The position numbers were made by a program, and so were the translations under genes. DNA of 5,050 nucleotides. Origin: Rhodospirillaceae bacterium (lineage in GTDB: Bacteria > Pseudomonadota > Alphaproteobacteria > Rickettsiales > UBA3002). This document shows positions 1 to 5,050 of the stretch, one piece after another. The stretch covers positions 1-5,050 of the forward strand of contig CANHAG010000133.1 in NCBI GenBank assembly GCA_947458525.1, in the 5' to 3' direction. Within the stretch, counting starts at the first letter, position 1. Each line of letters opens with the position of its first letter. The notes below the pieces were generated by a model. That model did not search any database, was not told the origin of the DNA, and worked only from the letters and a program-made list of their open reading frames with translations.

Positions 1-1187
1 CCCCTGGCGATGACCCCTTCGCGCCTGCGCTGGGTAATGGCAATGGCAATGGTAGTGACGATGATGCGCCGGGTCTGGTTGATTCCGGCACCACCGCAGT
101 GGCGGCAAGTAAGGGGCGCGTATTTTTGATTCTGGGCGGATTTGGTGCGCTGGTTCTCTTTTTATTATTTAATATCTTTAGCGGCGGAGACAGCAAGGAA
201 GCTCCCCCCGAAGAAACGGAACCACGCCCCATCGTGCAGGTGCCGATTGAACCACCCGTTCTGCCCGAACCGGTGGAACCGATTCTTCCTCCGGTTATTC
301 AGGCGCCGACCATTCCGGAACCTACCGATCTGCCGATCCTCGAGCCGGAGGATGACAGCGCACTCAAGGAGCAACTGCTCAAGCGTCAGCGTTCCCCCAT
401 GCTCGTCTCGGATGAATCCGGCGGATTATTTGGCGGAGGATCCGCTCCTGCATCTTCCGCCACTCAAGGAGCGGGTGGCAATGATCCCAACAGCAGGTTT
501 GCTGCCCAGGTGGCGGCCAGCGAAGTGCAGAAATCCGTTGCCACACGTATCGGCGATCTGCGCCGCGTGATTGCGCAGGGACGCCTGATTCAGGCAACGC
601 TCGAAAGCGTGATCAACACCGACCTGCCCGCCCCGATTCGGGCAATCGTGTCGCGGGATGTATATGGTGAAGCGGGTACCGTTCCGCTGATCCCTGCCGG
701 ATCACGCCTGATTGGCAGTTACAATACCGAGCTGACCGGCGGGCAGACGCGCGTCTTTGTGGTATGGACACGGGTCATCCGCCCTGATGGAATTGATGTG
801 AAAATTGACTCGCCGCTGGTAGATCAGATTGGTCAGGCGGGAATTGGCGGGATGGTGGATACCAAGTTTCAGTTTATCTTCTCGCGCGCGGTCATGGCGA
901 GTGTGGTATCCATTGCCTTTGCGCTTGCGTCAGACGAGATAAACCCCGAATCTTCCAATACCTCTACCACCACCTCGGTCACCGGCACCACGCAGGATGG
1001 TAATGCGGGGGCATTGGCCACGGTGAATGCGCTCAACCGTCTGGGCTCGCTTACGGAAGGATTCCTCACTAAATTTCTCGATATCGGCCCGACGATTCTG
1101 GTCGATCAGGGCACACCGGTGAATGTTTTCGTCAATCGCGACCTGATTTTTCCTGCCGAGCTTGTCGGCGTGCGAATCATTCAGTAG
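1..1187 (+). CDS. virB10: VirB10/TrbI-family T4SS channel protein, 5' partial
   Basis: VirB10 spans inner membrane, periplasm and outer membrane, lines the T4SS channel, and passes ATP-driven changes from the cytoplasmic ATPases to the outer pore. The reading frame (first full codon at base 3) is open to the left edge, so the start lies outside the window; the GTG at 99 is an internal Val codon with no ribosome-binding site. In order: an acidic, Gly/Asn-rich cytoplasmic tail (bases 3-98); one membrane helix (about 117-179, VFLILGGFGALVLFLLF); a Pro/Glu-rich periplasmic linker (about 198-356); a Gly/Ser-rich stretch; then the C-terminal beta-barrel domain (about 516-1184) with family-like segments RLIGSYNTELTGGQTRVFVVW and PTILVDQGTPVNVFVNRDL. 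Two hydrophobic helices flank a Ser/Thr-rich loop (945-1007), matching the outer-membrane 'antenna' of the family. It ends in TAG. It heads a virB10-virB11-virD4 series. The family call is confident; assignment to the rickettsial rvh subtype rests on gene order and memory. Confidence 0.95.
   Translation, partial: PGDDPFAPALGNGNGNGSDDDAPGLVDSGTTAVAASKGRVFLILGGFGALVLFLLFNIFSGGDSKEAPPEETEPRPIVQVPIEPPVLPEPVEPILPPVIQAPTIPEPTDLPILEPEDDSALKEQLLKRQRSPMLVSDESGGLFGGGSAPASSATQGAGGNDPNSRFAAQVAASEVQKSVATRIGDLRRVIAQGRLIQATLESVINTDLPAPIRAIVSRDVYGEAGTVPLIPAGSRLIGSYNTELTGGQTRVFVVWTRVIRPDGIDVKIDSPLVDQIGQAGIGGMVDTKFQFIFSRAVMASVVSIAFALASDEINPESSNTSTTTSVTGTTQDGNAGALATVNALNRLGSLTEGFLTKFLDIGPTILVDQGTPVNVFVNRDLIFPAELVGVRIIQ
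33..56 (+). repeat. Short hexanucleotide repeat in the virB10 cytoplasmic tail
   Basis: Four successive hexamers, ggtaat, ggcaat, ggcaat and ggtagt, encode Gly-Asn-Gly-Asn-Gly-Asn-Gly-Ser in the N-terminal tail of VirB10. They are followed by an Asp run (57-65). The unit is in frame, so gain or loss of copies would change tail length without breaking the gene. It is probably a flexible linker. Confidence 0.5.
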
Positions 1188-1288
1188 AATATGCTGGCTC
1201 CGGTGAATTCTTAACCTCCTGCGCCGGGTGCAGGGGCAAGAAAGCTTCGGTTGCGGCATGTCAACAGCAGCAGAGATAACCATTCCTC
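1188..1288 (+). other. virB10-virB11 intergenic spacer
   Basis: This 101-base gap is the widest spacer in the T4SS series. It contains a small hairpin (1218-1234) and a trivial seven-codon ORF (1191-1214). A short ATG ORF from 1259 runs out of frame into virB11 and resembles nothing I recognise. I see no convincing sigma-70 promoter and no Shine-Dalgarno sequence in front of virB11. Confidence 0.6.
1218..1234 (+). other. Small stem-loop between virB10 and virB11
   Basis: CCTGCGC (1218-1224) can pair with GTGCAGG (1228-1234), including one G-U pair, around a three-base loop. No T-run follows (the next bases are ggcaagaaagc), so it is not an intrinsic terminator. It could act in mRNA processing or stability, or be chance in GC-rich DNA. 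Confidence 0.35.
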
Positions 1289-2272
1289 ATGAGTCTTACC
1301 GCCCTTCAGACCTATCTGCGCCCACTCGAGAAACTCTTCGCCGAAGAGGGGATTCAGGAAATCTCCATCAATAAACCCGGGGAAGCCTGGGTGGAGAAGT
1401 TTGGTGACATGCGCTATGAGGCGCTGCCGGAATTCACCCTCGAGCATCTGCAATCGCTCGCCCACCTCGTGGCGCAATCAACGTCTCAGTCCATCAGCTC
1501 CGAAAAACCCCTGCTTTCTGCCACATTGCCGGAGGGCTACCGCATTCAGATCGTGTTCCCGCCTGCGGTCGAGGGCAAATCCATTGCCATGTCCATCCGC
1601 AAGCAGGCGACCTTGCAGCTGACGCTCGATGATTATGAACGTATGGGGGCATTTGACCGCACGATTACCGGCGTGGTTCCCGAACATCCCGGCGACCGCG
1701 AGCTGAAAGAGCTCTATGCGCGGGGGGATGTGAAACAGTTTATCATCCGCGCGGTGCAGCATAAAAAAAATATCATTATCTCAGGGGGCACCTCCACCGG
1801 GAAAACCACGTTTCTGAATGCCGCGCTGCGCGCCCTAGATCCGCAGGAACGGATCATCACGGTAGAAGATGCGCGGGAAGTGCGGCTGGAAAATGTCGCT
1901 AACCGATTGCATCTGCTGGCGAGCAAGGGTGGGCAGGGTCTGGCGAAAGTGACCACGCAGGATCTGATTGAGGCCTGTTTGCGCCTCAGACCCGACCGTA
2001 TTATCGTGGGCGAGTTACGCGGGGCAGAGGCCTTCAGCTACCTGCGCGCGGTCAATACCGGCCACCCGGGGTCCATCGCAAGCCTGCATGCCGACTCGCC
2101 CCAGCTGGCGATTGAGCAGCTGATCCTCATGATCATGCAGGCGGATCTGGGCGTTACCCGCGACCAGATCAAAGCCTATGTTGAAAGTGTGGTGCAGGTG
2201 GTGATTCAGCTTAAACGCGGTGAAAAAGGTGTCCGCTATATCTCCGAAATCTACTACAAGCCCGGGTATTAG
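1289..2272 (+). CDS. virB11: VirB11 T4SS traffic ATPase
   Basis: VirB11 is a hexameric secretion NTPase of the GspE/PilT/VirB11 superfamily. It sits on the cytoplasmic face of the inner membrane and powers T4SS assembly and substrate transfer together with VirD4 and VirB4. The 327-residue product is about the usual length. The N-terminal domain (residues 1 to about 130) carries the family-like segment EISINKPGEAWVEK. The ATPase domain has Walker A GGTSTGKT (166-173), an Asp box ITVEDAREVRL (190-200), Walker B with a catalytic-type Glu in RIIVGELRG (E242), and a His box TGHPGSIASLHADS (257-270). All key residues are present. The start is well fixed: an in-frame TAA lies at 1277-1279, and 1289 is the first ATG after it. 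There is no clear Shine-Dalgarno sequence, so translation initiation may be weak or structure-dependent. An A8 run (1763-1770) lies just before Walker A. Confidence 0.96.
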   Translation: MSLTALQTYLRPLEKLFAEEGIQEISINKPGEAWVEKFGDMRYEALPEFTLEHLQSLAHLVAQSTSQSISSEKPLLSATLPEGYRIQIVFPPAVEGKSIAMSIRKQATLQLTLDDYERMGAFDRTITGVVPEHPGDRELKELYARGDVKQFIIRAVQHKKNIIISGGTSTGKTTFLNAALRALDPQERIITVEDAREVRLENVANRLHLLASKGGQGLAKVTTQDLIEACLRLRPDRIIVGELRGAEAFSYLRAVNTGHPGSIASLHADSPQLAIEQLILMIMQADLGVTRDQIKAYVESVVQVVIQLKRGEKGVRYISEIYYKPGY

Positions 2273-2275
2273 GCC

Positions 2276-4126
2276 ATGAAGGAGAAGCTCGACGCGCTCT
2301 TTAACAAGCTGGTCCTCACGCTGCTCATTCTTGTGACGCTCAGCGTGCCGACCTATATCGGGCTTTCCATTGGCTATACCATGGGGCACCGGTTTTTGAG
2401 CCAGATCCAGCGCCAGCCGCAGGCGCCCTATACGCGCTATCTAATGGCCGCCAGCAACCCGGTGGGAATGGTAAAGGGGTACTGGGGAATCCACACGCTG
2501 GCGAGCGCCTATAAGCAATACCCGCAATATAAGCAATATTACTTCAACGTTGAGTTCGATGCCAAATTCTATGGGCCGCTGGTGGGCGGGTTTATTCTCG
2601 CACTTTTCACCTTATTCATGATGCGCGCGCCGCTCATGGATTTCAGACCCGTGCGCAAGAAGGAAAAAATCCACGGGGATGCAAAATGGTCGGATGAGTC
2701 GGAAATCCGCCGCGCCAAGCTGCGCGCCAAGAAAGGGCTTCTGCTGGGGCGCACGGGGGTAAGAAATTATCTGATTGTTGATGACTTCCAGCATGTGCTG
2801 CTCTTCGCACCCACCGGATCGGGTAAGGGGGTGGGATTTGTGATCCCGAACTTGCTCTTCTGGGAGGAATCGGTCATCTGCCACGACATCAAGGGCGAGA
2901 ATTACGAGCTGACCAGCGGCTTCCGCAGCCAGAAACTGAAACAGGAATGCTTCTACTGGAACCCGGCCGACCCCGATGGCATCTCGCATTGTTACAACCC
3001 GCTCGACTGGATTTCCGACAAGCCCGGCCAGATGGTGGATGACGTGCAGAAAATCTGCAACCTCGTGCTGCCCGAGCAGGAATTCTGGCAGAACGAAGCG
3101 CGCTCGCTGATGCTGGGGGTGATTCTTTATCTTTGCGCTGTGCCAGAGAAAGTCACAAGCTTCGGCGAAGTGGTGCGCACCATGCGCTCCGACGACGTGG
3201 TCTATAACCTCGCGGTGGTGCTCGATACGATTGGCGGCAAAATTCACCCCGTGGCCTATATGAATATCGCCGCCTTTTTGCAAAAAGCAGATAAGGAACG
3301 TTCGGGCGTGGTTTCAACCCTTAACTCCGGCCTTGAACTCTGGGCGAACCCGCTGATCGACACCACCACCGCCAGCTCGGACTTTGACCTTCAGCTGCTG
3401 AAAAAGAAGAAAGTTACCATTTATTGCGGGGTAACGCCCGACAACCTGCAGCGCCTTGAACCGCTGCTCAAGGTGTTCTACCAGCAGGCCACCGACTTTT
3501 TAACGCGCCATATGCCGAAAAAAGATGAACCCTTCGGCGTGCTGATGATGATGGACGAGTTCCCGTCGCTGGGCGAAATGCCGCAATTTCAGATCGGCAT
3601 TGCCTATTTCCGCGGCTACCGGGTGAAGCTCTTCCTCATCGTGCAGGATACACAGCAGCTGAAAGGCATTTACGAAGAAGCGGGCATGAACAGCTTCCTT
3701 TCCAACTCCTATTACCGCGTCACGTTTTCGGCCAACAACATCGAAACCGCCAACATGATCTCGCAGCTGGTGGGGAATAAAACCGTGACCCAATCCTCCC
3801 ATAACAAGCCGCGTTTCATAGATTTCAACCCGGCAAGCCGCACCATGCATGTATCCGAAGCGCAGCGCGCGCTGCTGCTGCCGCAGGAAGTCATCCAGCT
3901 GCCGCGGGATGAGGAGATTATCCTCATCGAATCCTTCGCCCCCGTGAAATGCAAAAAGATTTTCTACTTCAAGGATTCTTTCTTCACCAAACGCCTGTTG
4001 CCGCCGATTAAAATTCCGCAGCAGGAACCCTACGACCCACGCAAGAAGAAGAAAACGGTGGCCGCTGCGCCGCCTCCGCCGCCGGAGGATTCCTCCGCCG
4101 CGGGTCAGCCCCCTGCGACCACCTGA
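2276..4126 (+). CDS. virD4: VirD4 T4SS coupling protein (T4CP)
   Basis: VirD4 is the inner-membrane ATPase that recognises substrates and delivers them to the T4SS channel. The 616-residue product has two N-terminal membrane helices (about residues 12-34 and 100-118) with a periplasmic segment between them holding a Tyr/Gln-rich repeat (79-89). The cytoplasmic ATPase domain has Walker A APTGSGKG (178-185) and Walker B GVLMMMDEFPSLGEM (421-435, D427/E428). The segment IVQDTQQLKGIYEEAGMNSF (455-474) and LLLPQEVIQLPRDEEIIL (533-550) are family-like. The C-terminus (from about 588) is a Lys-rich, then Pro-rich, then Ala/acidic tail, probably disordered. The ATG lies three bases after the virB11 TAG with no Shine-Dalgarno sequence, so translational coupling to virB11 is likely. 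From memory, the central region strongly resembles rickettsial RvhD4; this was not checked by search. The last 60 bases can pair with the cutA ribosome-binding region. Confidence 0.97.
   Translation: MKEKLDALFNKLVLTLLILVTLSVPTYIGLSIGYTMGHRFLSQIQRQPQAPYTRYLMAASNPVGMVKGYWGIHTLASAYKQYPQYKQYYFNVEFDAKFYGPLVGGFILALFTLFMMRAPLMDFRPVRKKEKIHGDAKWSDESEIRRAKLRAKKGLLLGRTGVRNYLIVDDFQHVLLFAPTGSGKGVGFVIPNLLFWEESVICHDIKGENYELTSGFRSQKLKQECFYWNPADPDGISHCYNPLDWISDKPGQMVDDVQKICNLVLPEQEFWQNEARSLMLGVILYLCAVPEKVTSFGEVVRTMRSDDVVYNLAVVLDTIGGKIHPVAYMNIAAFLQKADKERSGVVSTLNSGLELWANPLIDTTTASSDFDLQLLKKKKVTIYCGVTPDNLQRLEPLLKVFYQQATDFLTRHMPKKDEPFGVLMMMDEFPSLGEMPQFQIGIAYFRGYRVKLFLIVQDTQQLKGIYEEAGMNSFLSNSYYRVTFSANNIETANMISQLVGNKTVTQSSHNKPRFIDFNPASRTMHVSEAQRALLLPQEVIQLPRDEEIILIESFAPVKCKKIFYFKDSFFTKRLLPPIKIPQQEPYDPRKKKKTVAAAPPPPPEDSSAAGQPPATT
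2511..2538 (+). repeat. In-frame ataagcaata repeat in the VirD4 periplasmic segment
   Basis: The decamer ataagcaata occurs at 2511-2520 and again at 2529-2538, 18 bases apart. It encodes YKQYPQYKQYY (VirD4 residues 79-89), between the two membrane helices. The period is six codons. It is either a recent short duplication or convergent low-complexity sequence. Confidence 0.55.
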
Positions 4127-4143
4127 ACGGAGGAGGGCGGCGC
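4067..4143 (+). promoter_or_regulatory. Possible RNA switch/translational coupling structure over the cutA start
   Basis: GCGCCGCC (4067-4074) is exactly complementary to GGCGGCGC (4136-4143), the eight bases immediately before the cutA ATG. After one bulged base (4135) the helix continues with TCC (4075-4077) pairing GGA (4132-4134) in the Shine-Dalgarno. Within the loop, CGGAGG (4083-4088) can pair with CCTCCG at 4073-4078 or at 4092-4097, and the latter can instead pair with the Shine-Dalgarno CGGAGG (4128-4133). A ribosome finishing virD4 at 4126 would disrupt these pairings. This is inference from complementarity; GC-rich proline codons could produce it by chance. Confidence 0.35.
4129..4135 (+). 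promoter_or_regulatory. Shine-Dalgarno sequence of cutA
   Basis: GGAGGAG ends eight bases before the ATG at 4144. It is the only strong ribosome-binding site in the window and supports that start. It lies just past the virD4 stop codon. Confidence 0.8.
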
Positions 4144-4500
4144 ATGAACCCAGCTGAGCATCAGGCAATAGTGGATGTGGCGCTTCTCTACGTCACCTGT
4201 CCGGATATGCAGGTGGCCAGCCATATCGCCCGCACGCTGGTGGAGGAACGGCGCGTGGCCTGCGCCAATATACTGGGGCAGATGCGCTCGGTTTACCGCT
4301 GGGAAGGGCAGGTGATGGAAGCCGAGGAAGTCGCCATGCTGCTTAAGACCACCCGCGCGCAGGAGGCGAATGTAATCGCGCGTATCCGGACTCTGCATCC
4401 TTATGAAAACCCTGCCATCCTTACCCTGCCCGTCCTCGGCGGGGCAGCGGAATTTCTCATCTGGATTGCGCAGGAAACGACCGCTGAAATATCCGATTGA
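4144..4500 (+). CDS. cutA: CutA family divalent-cation tolerance protein
   Basis: CutA proteins are small, very stable cytoplasmic trimers with a ferredoxin-like fold, linked genetically to copper/divalent-cation tolerance in E. coli; their biochemical role is still unclear. The 118-residue product has about the family's usual length and shows its signature stretches: LLYVTCPD near the N-terminus (C19), LVEERRVACANIL (32-44), VYRWEGQV (50-57), LLKTTR (66-71) and LHPYENPAI (84-92) with the conserved HPYE. LPVLGG and FLIWI close the protein. Residues corresponding to the proposed metal-binding Cys, His and Glu (C19, H85, E88) appear present. The ATG at 4144 has a strong Shine-Dalgarno sequence. 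It starts 17 bases after virD4 and is probably cotranscribed with it, though no T4SS function is known for CutA. The TGA stop is at 4498-4500. Confidence 0.95.
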   Translation: MNPAEHQAIVDVALLYVTCPDMQVASHIARTLVEERRVACANILGQMRSVYRWEGQVMEAEEVAMLLKTTRAQEANVIARIRTLHPYENPAILTLPVLGGAAEFLIWIAQETTAEISD

Positions 4501-4523
4501 TTGGGCGGAAGGAGTCGTATAAA
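4497..4523 (+). promoter_or_regulatory. Weak candidate promoter for tRNA-Gln
   Basis: A TATAAA box (4518-4523) lies 15 bases downstream of a TTGATT element (4497-4502) that overlaps the cutA stop codon. Transcription would begin near 4530, giving a leader of about 36 bases before the tRNA. The spacing is short of the ideal 17 and the -35 match is partial, so the tRNA may instead rely on read-through from the cutA side. Confidence 0.3.
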
Positions 4524-4566
4524 TAGCCGTGTTCTGTCCGCATCGATCGCAACGCGCAGGCACTAT

Positions 4567-4641
4567 TGGGGCGTAGCCAAGCGGTAAGGCAGCGGTTTTT
4601 GGTACCGCCATTCCTAGGTTCGATCCCTAGCGCCCCAGCCA
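4567..4641 (+). tRNA. tRNA-Gln (anticodon UUG)
   Basis: A full 75-base cloverleaf can be drawn. The acceptor stem is TGGGGCG (4567-4573) with CGCCCCA (4631-4637), seven perfect pairs. The D-stem is GCC/GGC (4576-4578 and 4588-4590). The anticodon stem is GCGGT/ACCGC (4592-4596 and 4604-4608) around the loop TTTTGGT, with anticodon TTG at 4599-4601 reading CAA. The variable loop is CATTC and the T-stem is CTAGG/CCTAG around TTCGATC. The discriminator is G4638 and CCA is encoded (4639-4641). The U1-A72 first pair is a known hallmark of bacterial tRNA-Gln and supports the identity. Confidence 0.97.
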
Positions 4642-4676
4642 ACCTCCCCGGTAAAGCACGTTAAAAACCCATAACC

Positions 4677-5050
4677 TTACAGCGGCGCTGCATCATCGAT
4701 GATGAATTGCAGGCGGCGCGTGCCCTGCCAGTGATTCTCGGCCAGTTCGCCATAAAGATGCAGGCGATTCTCGCGCGCCAGCATCTCGCCAAGCGGCGTG
4801 CCTTGGATGTTAAAGGCAATCGCGTCACGCCTTACCGTGCCGTGGGCATCCGCCAGCACCAGCTTCAGATGTTTTTCTTTCAGTAGCGTGCGGTAGAGAA
4901 TCTTCGCTTCTGCCAGCACCAGCTTGGGTTTGGGAAAGCCAAGTCCGTAAGGCTCAAGCTGGGTGAGGGCTGCGAGAAGCTCCGGATTCGCGCCTGCGAC
5001 CGTCACCCAGCCATCATAAAGTTTCGCGCGGGATTCGGCGTAGGCCGCAA
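4677..5050 (-). CDS. recJ: RecJ single-stranded-DNA exonuclease, C-terminal part (partial)
   Basis: RecJ is a 5'-to-3' single-strand-specific exonuclease of the DHH family, used in recombinational repair (RecFOR), mismatch repair and base-excision repair. Only about 124 C-terminal residues are visible. The minus-strand frame is open to the right edge, so the GTG at 5006 is an internal Val codon and the catalytic DHH/DHHA1 domains lie outside. What is seen fits the C-terminal OB-fold region: YDGWVTVAG, then LEPYGLGFPKPKLVL (the usual 'GPYGxGNPEPxF'-type motif), then a beta-rich tail ending in QFIIDDAAPL. The TAA stop is at 4677-4679. It runs convergent to the tRNA-Gln gene with 35 bases between them. 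One oddity is Phe where Asn is usual in the GxGNP motif. Confidence 0.88.
   Translation of the reverse strand, partial: AAYAESRAKLYDGWVTVAGANPELLAALTQLEPYGLGFPKPKLVLAEAKILYRTLLKEKHLKLVLADAHGTVRRDAIAFNIQGTPLGEMLARENRLHLYGELAENHWQGTRRLQFIIDDAAPL

Noticed and set aside
142..570. Plus-strand alternative frame within virB10
   Set aside because: It has Arg/Pro/Ser-rich shadow composition, while the virB10 frame gives a clear membrane helix and a conserved domain.
1259..1375. Short ORF overlapping the virB11 start
   Set aside because: It is about 38 codons, out of frame with virB11, has no ribosome-binding site and resembles no known protein such as VirB7.
2612..3283. Long minus-strand open frame opposite virD4 (223 codons)
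   Set aside because: It lies entirely within virD4, has a His-rich, unfamiliar composition with no recognisable domain, and is the expected antisense shadow of a GC-rich gene.
3500..4168. Minus-strand open frame opposite the virD4 end and cutA start (222 codons)
   Set aside because: It is Arg/Gly-rich where it mirrors the Pro-rich tail and overlaps two well-supported genes. There is no motif or ribosome-binding support.
4105..4642. Minus-strand open frames across cutA and the tRNA
   Set aside because: They run antisense through a conserved gene and a structured tRNA and have no recognisable family.
4567..4676. tRNA-Gln as an integration site for the T4SS block
   Set aside because: Islands normally insert at the tRNA 3' end, but the T4SS lies on the 5' side. 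No integrase and no direct repeat of the tRNA 3' end is seen in the window.
4642..4676. Bidirectional terminator between tRNA-Gln and recJ
   Set aside because: In these 35 bases I find no stem longer than about three pairs and no hairpin followed by a T-run on either strand.
1..5050. CRISPR array, insertion sequence or phage genes
   Set aside because: No spaced direct repeats, terminal inverted repeats, transposase or phage-like proteins were seen.

Overview
The window carries the 3' part of a conjugation-like type IV secretion system (T4SS) operon, a small housekeeping gene (cutA), a glutamine tRNA, and, convergent with these, the 3' end of recJ. The DNA is GC-rich (mid-50s percent by eye, not counted). 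The T4SS order virB10-virB11-virD4, with no relaxase or mating-pair genes in view, is the order I recall for the chromosomal vir/rvh system of Rickettsiales and related Alphaproteobacteria. The VirD4 sequence also reads like that family from memory; no search was run. The best guess is an alphaproteobacterium, perhaps a GC-rich or early-branching relative of the Rickettsiales or another host-associated lineage. Species and family cannot be fixed from this window.

Layout: bases 1-1187 (+) are virB10, cut at its 5' end by the window edge. The frame is open to the first complete codon, so the GTG at 99 is an internal valine codon and not a start. A 101-base spacer (1188-1288) holds a small hairpin and no convincing gene. 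Bases 1289-2272 (+) are virB11, the traffic ATPase. Three bases later virD4, the coupling protein, runs 2276-4126. cutA follows at 4144-4500 behind a strong Shine-Dalgarno sequence. A tRNA-Gln(UUG) with encoded CCA lies at 4567-4641. recJ enters from the right edge on the minus strand and stops at 4677.

How they work together: VirB10 spans inner membrane to outer-membrane pore and senses ATPase activity. VirB11 is the hexameric cytoplasmic ATPase at the base. VirD4 is the inner-membrane ATPase that recruits substrates. All three look intact where visible, with their ATPase motifs preserved, so the apparatus is probably functional provided virB1-virB9 components lie elsewhere or to the left. 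cutA is probably cotranscribed with virD4 by proximity but has no known T4SS role.

No clearly new system is visible. The most interesting non-coding signal is a set of mutually exclusive GC-rich pairings between the 3' end of virD4 and the cutA ribosome-binding region (4067-4143), which could couple cutA translation to virD4 translation. This is inference from base pairing only.
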